In this document: positions 53,541 through 64,000 of the stretch, piece after piece
Layout of the letters: each line of letters begins with the position of its first letter
Numbering within the stretch: the stretch's first letter is position 1
NCBI GenBank assembly: GCA_030267565.1
Contig: BRXU01000014.1
Coordinates: forward strand, 496,001 to 560,000
Source of the DNA: Pleodorina starrii
Lineage: Eukaryota > Chlorophyta > Chlorophyceae > Chlamydomonadales > Volvocaceae
Length of the DNA stretch: 64,000 nucleotides
Reading direction: 5' to 3'
Program-made: the position numbers and the translations under genes
The notes under the pieces: model-generated
What the model saw: the letters and a program-made list of their open reading frames with translations, nothing else
Databases searched by the model: none
Told to the model about the DNA's origin: nothing

Positions 53541-56500
53541 ATGCGCTCACCGGCGATACCGGTTCTTTTGGTTTTGCTCGCGGGCTGCTTGCGTGCTGCC
53601 ACTGCGGAGCGCAGCCTTCTCCAGGCCTACCTCGAGTCGTTTCCGCCATATGGTGAGACACTCTTAAAGCCCGCGGTGCTCTGTTGTAGCGCCTAGGTCT
53701 TCAAGTGATAAATATGCCATATTGCTTGGTAGCCAGGTTGGTGTTGAGAGTTTGTCCCCTAAACTCGCCGACCCGCCCCGCGCTTTCTGTCGCCCTCGCC
53801 TGCAGGCTGCAACCGCGACCCGCTCCAATCCCGCTTCCGCCTTGATCCTGCATACACCGTCAGCGGAGACCGCGTGTGCATGACTGCCCGCGTGATTGCT
53901 TGCGCCAAGCCGGGCTCTGCGTGCTGCGACCCCTCGATCGACTTGTACAAGATTGAGCTGGATGTGAATCTGCTGTGCAAGGGTGCTGTGTCGGGAGTGA
54001 CTGTCGACGGAAGGTCGGCCCTGGCGCCAACCTTTGACCCCTACGGCTCAAACAACTCGATGGCGGTCTATAAGCTCACGGTGAGGCAGGCAGCGGGCGG
54101 CGAGGAGGCAGGGCAGCACAAAGGCCGGTAGCCCGGCCCACTTTTTTGACGTTTTCCTTTGGCTGCTGGTTGTTAAGCGCAGCAGCAAAGAATGGCACTT
54201 GTTCGTCCGCTTTGCACCTTCAACGTTGTTGCACAGAAATGCATTGCGGCTAGATCGGGGCTATCTACACAGCGAGGACTTCACAAAACCGCTTCTCCAG
54301 CTCAGCAGCCGGTGCGCAGCCCAACCGTCTCCGTCCCGCCCTTGCCCTCCCTCTCTGCCCTTCCCTCCCCACCCTTTCCCTGCCCTCCCCTCCAGGGCCT
54401 CAATCTGACCCTGTCAACAGCGGAAGGCGCCGTTGTGTGCATGCGGCTGGGCGGGTCGTGCCCCACCATGCAGGCCCTCTGTCCTGAGGGTGATGGATCC
54501 TGCAAGTACGCAGTTGTGCAGAGCGGAACATGCGACTGCTGCCCTGTGGGAAGGCTGGGAGTCTACTCGCCACCACCCATGCCGCCGTCGCCACGGCCAC
54601 CCAGCCCCCTCCCGCCAAGCCCTCGCCCGCCGTCGCCCTCTCCTCCCAGCCCCTCGCCGCCGAGCCCGCTGCCTCCGTCGCCGCTCCCTCCCAGCCCCTC
54701 GCCGCCGAGCCCGCTGCCGCCCAGCCCTCGCCCGCCGTCGCCCTCTCCTCCCAGCCCGCTGCCTCCGTCGCCTCTCCCTCCCAGCCCCTCGCCGCCGAGC
54801 CCGCTGCCTCCGTCGCCGCTCCCGCCCAGCCCCTCGCCGCCGAGCCCGCTGCCGCCCAGCCCTCGCCCGCCGTCGCCCTCTCCTCCCAGCCCGCTGCCTC
54901 CGTCGCCTCTCCCTCCCAGCCCCTCGCCGCCGAGCCCGCTGCCTCCGTCGCCGCTCCCGCCCAGCCCCTCGCCGCCGAGCCCCCTGCCGCCCAGCCCTCG
55001 CCCGCCGTCGCCCTCTCCTCCCAGCCCGCTGCCTCCGTCGCCGCTCCCTCCTAGCCCCTCGCCGCCCAGCCCGCTGCCTCCGTCGCCTCTCCCTCCCAGC
55101 CCCTCGCCGCCGAGCCCGCTGCCTCCGTCGCCGCTCCCTCCCAGCCCCTCGCCGCCTAGCCCGCTGCCTCCGTCGCCTCTCCCTCCCAGCCCCTCGCCGC
55201 CGAGCCCGCTGCCGCCCAGCCCTCGCCCGCCGTCGCCTTCTCCTCCCAGCCCGCTGCCCCCGTCGCCTTTCCCTCCCAGCCCCTCGCCGCCGAGCCCGCT
55301 GCCTCCGTCGCCGCTCCCGCCCAGCCCCTCGCCGCCGAGCCCCCTGCCGCCCAGCCCTCGCCCGCCGTCGCCCTCTCCTCCCAGCCCGCTGCCTCCGTCG
55401 CCGCTCCCTCCTAGCCCCTCGCCGCCGAGCCCGCTGCCTCCGTCGCCTCTCCCTCCCAGCCCCTCGCCGCCGAGCCCGCTGCCTCCGTCGCCGCTCCCGC
55501 CCAGCCCCTCTCCGCCTAGCCCGCTGCCTCCGTCGCCTCTCCCTCCCAGCCCCTCGCCGCCGAGCCCGCTGCCGCCCAGCCCTCGCCCGCCGTCGCCTTC
55601 TCCTCCCAGCCCGCTGCCCCCGTCGCCTCTCCCTCCCAGCCCCTCGCCGCCGAGCCCGCTGCCTCCGTCGCCTCTCCCTCCCAGCCCCTCGCCGCCGAGC
55701 CCGCTGCCGCCCAGCCCTCGCCCGCCGTCGCCGTCTCCTCCCAGCCCGCTGCCTCCATCGCCTCTCCCTCCCAGCCCCTCGCCGCCGAGCCCGCTGCCTC
55801 CGTCGCCTCTCCCTCCCAGCCCCTCTCCTCCCAGCCCGCTGCCTCCGTCGCCTCTCCCTCCCAGCCCCTCGCCGCCGAGCCCGCTGCCGCCCAGCCCTAG
55901 CCCGCCGTCGCCGACGCCTCCCAGGCCGCTGCCTCCGTCGCCGCTCCCTCCCAGCCCCTCTCCTCCCAGCCCGCTGCCTCCGTCGCCTCTCCCTCCCAGC
56001 CCTTCGCCGCCTAGCCCGTTGCCGCCCAGCCCTCGCCCGCCGTCGCCTTCTCCTCCCAGCCCGCTGCCTCCGTCGCCGCTCCCTCCCAGCCCCTCTCCTC
56101 CCAGCCCGCTGCCTCCGTCGCCGCTCCCTCCTAGCCCCTCGCCGCCGAGCCCGCTGCCTCCGTCGCCTCGCCCTCCCAGCCCTTCTCCTCCCAGCCCGCT
56201 GCCGCCCAGCCCTCGCCCGCCGTCGCCCTCTCCTCCTAGCCCGCTGCCTCCGTCACCTTTGCCCCCCAGCCCCTCTCCTCCTTCTCCTGAACCCCCCGGA
56301 TTTCCTTTCGCTCCGGTTTTCGTTCGCTCGCCCTTCCCATTTTGCAAGTAAGTTATGTTTGACTACTTATTGAAGCATATCTTGGGCTGCATCTGTGAGC
56401 TTTTTCTGAACGATTCAATCGCGCGGCACTGTACTGGGGATGCGAGCGTCGGTTTGTTGCGGCCTCTTGCGCCCACGACTTCACTTGCCCAATAATCTGG

Positions 56501-57269
56501 TTCTCACACCCGCCCCCCGTGGCCCCTTTCCCCTTTCTTGCCTCCGCCCTCCGCCCTTGCAGGTGCAACCGCTCGATGGCGAATCTGATTCCGTTTGCCT
56601 TCAACAGCACTCCAACCGTCAGCCGCGGCCTCAGCAGCAAATCCAACCAAATGTACTGCCTGAATCTCCGTACAGTTCCGTGCGCCGACCCGCGCAACGC
56701 GTGCTGCCGCCAGGGCTTGGACAAGGTGGAGTGGTGGTCCCGGGACGTGTGCCGGGGGGCGGTCAAGGCGGTCTACCTGGACGGCGTAAAGTTGGATCAG
56801 CAGTGGGCGGCGAACGCAACGTTCAAGGTGAGAGGGCGGGCGGGTGCGCGGGAGAGATTTCGGTGGCCTCGTCTCGCGAGGAAGGGATACCTGCGTGATC
56901 CAATCTTACAAGGGCAACGGGCATGCACGTGTGCAGGCCGGCCCGGCGGGTGCACGGATGGCAGTGCTAAGCCTTGTCAGACATACGCACGCCTTCCGTT
57001 CATCCAGCTATCCATTTCTCCCGGTCTCCCTTCTTATCTCTCTCTCCCCTCGCCCGCAGATTCCCAATATCAACATCACGAAGGCATCCATTCCTGCCCG
57101 GGGCCGCACGGTGTGTTTGGAGCTGATTGCCACGTCAGCATGCCCCACCCTAGCCACCTTCTGCTCGAAGGGAGCCCGAGGCATCTGCACCTATGCCCTG
57201 TTTTCGGACGACAAGAGCTGCTGCCCCATTGGCAACTTTGAGGCCATCAGCAGCCGCCGGCGCAGATAG
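53541..57269 (+). CDS. Pherophorin (extracellular-matrix glycoprotein), left copy, 937 aa
   Basis: Five exons: 53541-53652, 53806-54080, 54396-56347, 56563-56827, 57060-57269, all phase-consistent. A signal peptide (core [16 protein letters not shown], about 22 aa) precedes an N-terminal pherophorin domain. This domain starts FPPYGCNRDP and has [24 protein letters not shown] and [12 protein letters not shown] hinge of about 575 residues (about 187-762) is built from [14 protein letters not shown] units, presumably hydroxylated and glycosylated. A second pherophorin domain starts FPFCKCNRS, with [22 protein letters not shown] and [13 protein letters not shown], and ends in RRRR. Pherophorins are secreted to the cell wall or extracellular matrix. 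Exon boundaries fall at the same places in both domains, consistent with domain duplication. The gene is one arm of an inverted duplication. Confidence 0.95.
54567..56292 (+). repeat. SP-rich hinge-coding repeat of the left pherophorin
   Basis: A mosaic of imperfect units of about 15-30 bp encodes [11 protein letters not shown] and PPSPRPPSP. All units keep the reading frame. Several near-identical blocks of about 180-230 bp recur, indicating internal expansion by unequal exchange. The minus strand is also open here (Gly-rich); that is an artefact of codon composition. Confidence 0.9.
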
Positions 57270-60200
57270 ATTGAAACGCGGATGCGCAGATAGATGCGCA
57301 TATGGATCTATCTATGGGATAGATTGGTTGCTTTGGGGTCACTGACGGTTTATATCGTTTCAGACCCGGCTGTTTGATCCGTATAGGCAGTGGGCGCTGT
57401 GCAGGATGTTTTTGGAGCGAGTGGGTACAATACCCTAACCAGAGAGCGAGCGGAAATGGGGCTGGGCGCTGTGGCGTGGCGCCTGATGGTTCAGATTATG
57501 CCTAGAGGATCTGGAGGATTTAGAAAGGGCAGGTCTAGAGGTTGTGACGGGGGGGTCGCCGTGGAGTAAGCGCTCGAACAGAGCGTATGTTGATGTTGTT
57601 TTTGTTGTTGTTACCGTAGGCTCAAGACCTCGGAATGTCGAAAGGCTAGAGCCAGCGGGCAAGCTGGCCCTTCGTGCACTGCATCGGAAACGAGCAGTGC
57701 AAGGAGAGCACGTGTGTGCAGGCGTGTGTGGCGGTCTGGCCACGAGTATGGTATCGTACAAGACTAAACCGCAACGAACCATTGACAATTTGTTTTATAT
57801 GTTGCTAACGTATGATTTGATTTTTAGCGAGGCCCATATGTTCAATAGTTGATTTCTAGCATCATAGGCGCTTAGGTGTTCGTTTCTGCTGGTGGTGGAT
57901 GACGGTGGATGAAGGATTAGGAAGGATTGAAGCAAGGTGGGGCTGGTCCGGTAAGCCGGACGCTGAACGTAACCGTCAGCAGTGCTCTATCTCTCTGAGT
58001 GGCATGGTCGGCACCTACTGTAGTGCGATTCAGGCCAATTCCGAGGGCGCGTTTAGACAGGCGGTTGGGCGCGATGTTTATTTGACGCGCCCATGTAACG
58101 GATACGCGAATCAGCATTGCGGAAAGAAGCCATGAAGACCACTCCTCCTACTGCACAATACCTCGGCTCTACAGGCCTTGTTATTCCCATGGCTCTTTTG
58201 ACTGTGAGCCGGCCGCCTCTGAGCAGCTCGGATCAGCCCGGCGACGCTGCAGGGTGGGCACATAACACCCATGAACCCATCCACACGGGTCCTATCTGCT
58301 GGGCCGGCTGGCGGGGGATGGTGGGAGCTCGGGGTTTGGATCTTTGGAAATCCCGCCGACCTGCCTTCGGCAACTCGGCAATGCGGCTGGATCAACAGCA
58401 GGTTAGCAATCCAGACAACAGCGGGCGGGGTTGCTTGTTCAGGCAATGCTCATCACACACGCGCCCTGCTCTCCATTCGCCACCTTCTGGGGGTGCGCCC
58501 AGCACCCGCCCTAACCCCCCATTGGTACCCCTGCTCGTGATCCCAGCCTGCCGCTGCCTGATCTAGCCCTGCCTTGGGCTGCCGATCATTTCCGAAGCAA
58601 GCCCAAAGCAGAGTCATAACCCTAAGGGTAAAGGGGTGAAGGGGTGAAAAGGTAATCTTAGCCTGAGAATGTCCTCTGGCCTGGCCTGGCCTGGCCTGGC
58701 CTGGCCTGGCCTGGCCTGTGCGCCGCACACCGCCGTCGAAGCGGTCGACCCTTCCATCTCCGTCTTGTCCACTCCCCTGCGGCGGCTGCGTGCGTTACTG
58801 CTTGCCGCCGTCCAGGAAGCCGTTAGTTAGTTACCAACCGTAACGTGTGGTAGGTTGTGGTAGGTTGTGGCAGTTAGCTCCAGGCCCTCGAAAGGTCAGA
58901 GCGAGCTACGTCTGCGGTGTGTGTGTGTGTGTCTGTGTACCCACACGAACGAACCTCAGCGGTTGGGGCTGTCTGATGAAGTGTCCGAACTGGACCGCGC
59001 GCTCATTACGGGGGAAGGGGGGCACGGAAAGGATCGCGGGTGCAAACCCACCGGCAGTCCGGAGCACTGCTGTTGACTCGTCCTGTCGTCCACAAGAGCC
59101 ACGGCTCACTACTGGAGCTGGGAGGTGGCCGGTACCTGGCAGCCCTCTCCCCCGCCGCCGCCGTGCACGCACCCTCCGGCCTTCCCAGGGTGGCCTCAGC
59201 CAGCCTCAGACAGCCACCGATGTCTTACAGGGCCCCACCAACCCCTGTCGAGAGATCGCCCGAGGCCCGAGGCCCGCCCTCGCCCTGGGTGGCCCAGGGT
59301 GGCAGCGCAACGGCGGCCCAGGGTGGCTGAACGTCCAACTGGCACGACTTAATAAAATCCGACAGACGCCCGCCCCGCCCCGGGCCCCCATGCCTGTACC
59401 ATACCTATTCCGAATCCAGCGACCTGCCGGACCCACTTCCGCCGCCGGGAGACACCCAAAGACAAGGAATGGCGTTTAGTGCTGAAAGTAAGGGCCGCCA
59501 CCCAGGGGGCAATGGGCCGGTTGTGAGCGGAGGTGGGGGCACAGGGCAGCGAGGGTGGCGGCGGCGTGTAGCGGTGCGTGCGGGGGGTACAGTGAGGGGA
59601 GGGAGGATGCCGACTGGCATAGCGAGGGTGCAGGGGGCGGTAGTTAGGAGGCGGAGAGAGATAGGGAGAGGTGGGGAGTGATGGGTTGGAGGAGTGCGAC
59701 GTGATGGCGGAGAGTGAGCGACTAAGGGGGGGGAGCGCGAACTAACGAGGGGGAGAGCGCTATACGGTAGCTCGCGTTCCTGCCGGGGTTGGTTGCGTGA
59801 CTCCCCAAAAACAATTCCATCCAGCATTATTTATTTCAGGTTTGCGCGAAAATATTACAAACTTGATTGCTGCACAACAATCGTTCTTGGGTACGGTACC
59901 ACGCACGCCGCATGCCGATCCTCTGGGTCCACTGTTGAACGACACGGAACGAGTCCCTTTAATCATTCTTCGCTGCGCCGGTGCCTGGGTGAGCGGCCCT
60001 GACCGGTCCACAGCTACGAACAGGATACAAGCTCCCATGGGGGCAAATGTAGCACTTGGGGTGCAGCGTACCGTACGTGTTTCTGTTACATGGAGCGAGC
60101 GATGGTGACTGCACGCCAAACTTCGCATCCAGTTGCCAAGATAGGAACGCCCATTCGAGCATTCCATAGGATCAACGCACGGCACCAAGCAACCACACCA

Positions 60201-60859
60201 CGCAGGAAGGGAACACTACCCCCTTGCGTACGGCAGTTGCCGTACAACGTGTATCATGCCGTCAACGGCGCGCATATCTAACTCACCCGAGACCAACCTC
60301 CCCTCCAGTAACCCACCGAATCAACTGATGTGAAGCGTCCTACTGTGCTAAAAGCCTAGCTAGGTACAGGTCTCGTTCCTAATTAAGTATGCATTAGCAT
60401 GCCTCCAATAAATTATACACCCAACACCCAAACCATCCATTCGGTTTAATACTTGGTTCATGTCGATTAAGTTCGTTGGTCACGGCGGTTCGATGCCAGA
60501 TCGTCACACGCACGCACCCTATCCCTCGCACGCGCTCTGCTCAAGCGCCAACTCTTTCCAGCAGGGTAGGCGCCCCCTGCCCGCAAATCCCTAGATGGGC
60601 ATACATCCCGCCTTCTGGATTAGAAGAACCTGCACACCACGCCACAGCGCCCACCGCCAAGCCCCAATTTCCGCTCGCTCGCTCGCTAGGGTACCGCAAC
60701 CCCTCACTCCAAAAACATCCTGCACATCGCCCACTGCCTATCCCAGCAGCACATGAATCACGCAGTCGGGTCCGAACCGATCAAAAACGTCAGTGGCCCC
60801 AAACCGAGCAATCCCTAGATAGATCCACATGCGAATCTATCTGCGCATCCCGTTTCAAT
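57270..60859. other. Spacer between the convergent pherophorins
   Basis: The edges are the matching 3' UTRs of both genes. The middle (57.5-60.6 kb) has no supported gene. It contains (CTGGC)8 at 58676-58715, a (GT)n run near 58917-58935, and a segment near 57648-57683 that resembles part of RPL10 intron 2. Confidence 0.4.
58676..58715. repeat. (CTGGC)8 microsatellite
   Basis: Eight perfect CTGGC pentamers in tandem, in the spacer between the two pherophorins. Confidence 0.95.
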
Positions 60860-63800
60860 CTATCTGCGCCGGCGGCTGCTGATGGCCTCAAAGTTGCCAA
60901 TGGGGCAGCAGCTCTTGTCGTCTGAAAACAGGGCATAGGTGCAAATGCCTCGGGCTCCCTTCGAGCAGAAGGTGGCCAGGGTGGGGCATGCTGACGTGGC
61001 AATCAGCTCCAAACACACCGTGCGGCCCCGGGCAGGAATGGATGCCCTCGTGATGTTGAGATTGGGAATCTGCGGGCGAGGGGAGAGAGAGAAGAAGGGA
61101 GAATGGGGGGAAATGGGTAGCTGGATGAACGGGAGGCGTGCGTATGTCTGACAAGGCTTAGCACTGCCATCCATGCACCCGCCGGGCCGGCCTGCACACG
61201 TGCCCCGTTGCCCTTGTAACATTGCATCACTCAGGTATCCCTCCCTTCCTCACGAGACGAGGCCACCGAAATGTCTCCCGCCCGCCCACCCGCCCGCCCG
61301 GCCGCTCACCTTGAACGTTGCGTTAGCCGCCCACTGCTGATCCAACTTTACGCCGTCCAGGTAGACCGCCTTGACAGCCCCCCGGCACACGTCCCGGGAC
61401 CACCACTCCACCTTGTCCAAGCCCTGGCGGCAGCACGCGTTGCGCGGGTCGGCGCACGGAACTGTACGGAGATTCAGGCAGTACATTTGGTTGGATTTGC
61501 TGCTGAGGCCGCGGCTGACGGTTGGAGTGCCGTTGAAGGCAAACGGAATCAGATTCGCCATCGAGCGGTTGCACCTGCAAGGGCGGAGGGCGGAGGCAAG
61601 AAAGGGGAAAGGGGCCACGGGGGGGGAGGTGTCAGAACCAGATTATTGGGCAAGTGAAGTCGTGGGCGCAAGAGGCCGCAACAGATCGACGCTCGCATCC
61701 CCAGTACAGTGCCGCGCGATTGAATCGTTCAAAAGAAGCACACAGATACAGGCCAAGGCTTGCTTCAATAAGTAGTCAAACATAACTTACTTGCAAAATG
61801 GGAAGGGCGAGCGAACGAAAACCGGAGCGAAAGGAAGTCCGGGGGGTTCAGGAGAAGGAGGAGAGGGCGAGGGCGGGCGAGGGCTGGGCGGCAGCGGGCT
61901 GGGAGGAGAAGGGCTGGGAGGGCGAGGGCTGGGCGGGAGCGGGCTCGGCGGCGAGGGGCTAGGTGGGTGAGGCGACGGAGGCTGTGGGCTGGGAGGAGAG
62001 GGCGACGGCGGGCGAGGGCTGGGCGGCAGCGGGCTCGGCGGCGAGGGGCTGGGAGGGAGCGGCGACGGAGGCATCGGGCTCGGCGGCGAGGGGCTGGGAG
62101 GGAGCGGCGACGGGGGCGACGGGCTCGGCGGCGAGGGGCTGGGAGGAGAGGGCGACGGCGGGCGAGGGCTGGGCGGCAGCGGGCTCGGCGGCGAGGGGCT
62201 GGGAGGGAGCGGCGACGGAGGCATCGGGCTCGGCGGCGAGGGGCTGGGAGGGAGCGGCGACGGGGGCGACGGGCTCGGCGGCGAGGGGCTGGGAGGGAGC
62301 GGCGACGGAGGCAGCGGGCTCGGCGGCGAGGGGCTGGGAGGGAGCGGCGACGGAGGCAGCGGGCTCGGCGGCGATGGGCTGGGAGGGAGCGGCGACGGAG
62401 GCAGCGGGCTCGGCGGCGAGGGGCTGGGAGGGCGAGGCGACGGAGGCAGCGGGCTCGGCGGCGATGGGCTGGGAGGGAGCGGCGACGGAGGCAGCGGGCT
62501 CGGCGGCGAGGGGCTGGGAGGGCGAGGCGACGGAGGCGACGGGCTCGGCGGCGAGGGGCTGGGAGGGAGCGGCGACGGGGGCAGCGGGCTCGGCGGCGAG
62601 GGGCTGGGAGGGAGCGGCGACGGAGGCAGCGGGCTCGGCGGCGATGGCCTGGGAGGGAGCGGCGACGGAGGCAGCGGGCTCGGCGGCGATGGGCTGGGAG
62701 GGAGCGGCGACGGAGGCAGCGGGCTCGGCGGCGAGGGGCTGGGAGGGCGAGGCGACGGAGGCGACGGGCTCGGCGGCGAGGGGCTGGGAGGGAGCGGCGA
62801 CGGGGGCAGTGGGCTCGGCGGCGAGGGGCTGGGAGGGCGAGGCGACGGAGGCAGAGGGCTCGGCGGCGAGGGGCTGGGAGGGAGCGGCGACGGAGGCAGA
62901 GGGCTCGGCGGCGAGGGGCTGGGCGGGAGCGGCGAAGGAGGCGACGGGCTCGGCGGCGAGGGGCTGGGCGGGCGAGGCGACGGGGGCAGCGGGCTCGGCG
63001 GCGAGGGGCTGGGAGGGCGAGGCGACGGAGGCAACGGGCTCGGCGGCGAGGGGCTAGGAGGGAGAGGCGATGGAGGCAGAGGGCTAGGAGGTGAGGGCGA
63101 CGGCGGGCGAGGGCTTGGCGGGAGGGGGCTGGGCGGCTGTGGCGACGGCGGCATGGGTGGTGGCGAGTAGACTCCCAGCCTTCCCACGGGGCAGCAGTCG
63201 CAAGTTCCGCTCTGCACAACTGCGTACTTGCAGGTTCCATCACCCTCGGGACAGAGGGCCTGCATGGTGGGGCACGACCCGCCCAGCCGCATGCACACAA
63301 CGGCGCCTTCCGCTGTTGACAGGGTCAGATTGAGGCCCTGGAGGGAAGGGCAGGGAAAGGGTGGGGAGGGAAGGGCAGAGAGGGAGGGCAAGGGCGGGAC
63401 GGAGACGGTTGGGCTGTGCACCGGTTGCTGAGCTGGAGTTTGTGAAGCCCTTGCTGTGTAGATACCGTAGCCCCGATCTAGCCCTAATGCATTTCTGTGC
63501 AAAGCGGACGAACAAGTGACATTCTTTGCTGTTGCGTTCAACAACCAGCAGCCAAAGGGATTCTTGTCAAGTGGGCCAGCCTACCGAAGTGCCCCCCTTT
63601 GTGCTGCCCTGCCTCCTCGCCGCCCGCTGCCCGACTCACCGTGAGCTTGTAAACCGCCATCGAGTTGTTTGAGCCGTAGGGGTCAAAGGTGGGCGCCAGG
63701 GCCGGCCTTCCGTCGACAGTCACTCCCGACACAGCACCCTTGCACAGCAGATTCACATCCAGCTCAATCTTGTACAAGTCGATCAACGGGTCGCAGCACG

Positions 63801-64000
63801 CAGAGCCCGGTTTGGCGCAAGCAATCACGCGGGCAGTCATGCACACGCGGTCTCCGCTGACGGTGTATGCAGGGTCAAGGCGGAAGCGGGATTGGAGCGG
63901 GTCGCGGTTGCAGCCTGCAGGCGAGGGCGACAGGAAACACGGGGCGGGTCAGCGAGTTTAGGCGACAAACTCTCAACACCAACCTGGCTACCAAACAGTA
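60860..64000 (-). CDS. Pherophorin, right copy (first exon beyond the window)
   Basis: Exons on minus: 63914-63640, 63337-61791, 61574-61310, 61069-60860. Intron 1 runs off the window at 64000, so the signal-peptide exon is missing here only because of the cut. The domains are as in the left copy: GCNRDP start, [10 protein letters not shown], a SP-rich hinge of about 440 residues, then FPFCKCNRS and the final RRRR. Differences include Ser to Leu before [14 protein letters not shown] for NINITKASI, and a hinge exon 405 nt shorter. All splice phases are intact, so the gene appears functional. It converges on the left pherophorin. Confidence 0.93.

Larger units (their letters stand above)
53700..64000. 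repeat. Large inverted duplication carrying the pherophorin pair
   Basis: The left arm, about 53700-57490, and the right arm, about 60630 to the window end, are near-identical in opposite orientation. The match covers exons, introns and about 200 bp past the stop codons. Exon lengths are the same in both arms (275, 265, 210 nt), except for the hinge exon (1952 versus 1547 nt). The spacer between arms is about 3.1 kb. The right arm continues beyond the window. Confidence 0.9.

Noticed and set aside
54563..56347. 594-codon Gly-rich frame opposite the left pherophorin hinge
   Set aside because: It is the antisense of SP-rich codons; the plus strand has full pherophorin structure.
61967..63094. 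Arg/Ala-rich frames on plus over the right pherophorin hinge
   Set aside because: Antisense artefact of the minus-strand hinge exon.

Overview
The window looks like nuclear DNA of a volvocine green alga (Chlamydomonas-type). It is GC-rich, with many short introns using GTRAGT donors and CAG acceptors. It carries two pherophorins (cell-wall glycoproteins typical of Volvocales), TGTAA-type polyadenylation signals, and LINE, SINE and TRIM elements. Gene models were built by hand. I accepted an exon junction only where splice sites and codon phase agreed; exon coordinates are in each entry.

Layout. 1-5.5 kb: transposon debris, namely a 5'-truncated LINE tail and an AT-richer, broken protein-kinase-like ORF reminiscent of large-DNA-virus kinases, next to diverged local duplications. 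5.5-14.0 kb: one seven-exon gene (+) for an unrecognised secreted 597-aa protein. Its introns hold a tRNA-Asp-like SINE with 14-bp target duplications, a complete 712-bp TRIM retrotransposon, and about 3 kb of mini- and microsatellite. 15.24-29.36 kb: a 14.1-kb satellite of a 12-bp unit, open in five of six frames, with higher-order structure. It is bracketed by a partial copy (14.99-15.24 kb) of the 3' end of the gene that lies on its other side. 30.0-33.65 kb (-): a seven-exon gene for an alpha-helical, Ala/Gln-rich protein.

34.95-39.27 kb (+): a nine-exon CDK7/CDKD kinase (CDK-activating kinase). 40.43-45.19 kb (+): a 1270-aa, largely disordered protein with an N-terminal KEN box and a C-terminal coiled coil. 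47.48-48.18 kb (-): a mitochondrial-type ribosomal protein bL36. 49.0-51.3 kb (+): cytosolic ribosomal protein L10 (uL16), divergent from bL36m. 53.5-57.3 kb (+) and 60.86 kb to the window end (-): two convergent, near-identical pherophorins forming a large inverted duplication; the right copy loses its first exon at the window edge.

The genes do not form a pathway. Housekeeping genes (CDK, two ribosomal proteins) are interleaved with extracellular-matrix or secreted genes. The most unusual content is the 12-bp satellite with its duplicated gene flanks, and the secreted-protein gene whose introns have collected several kinds of repeat.
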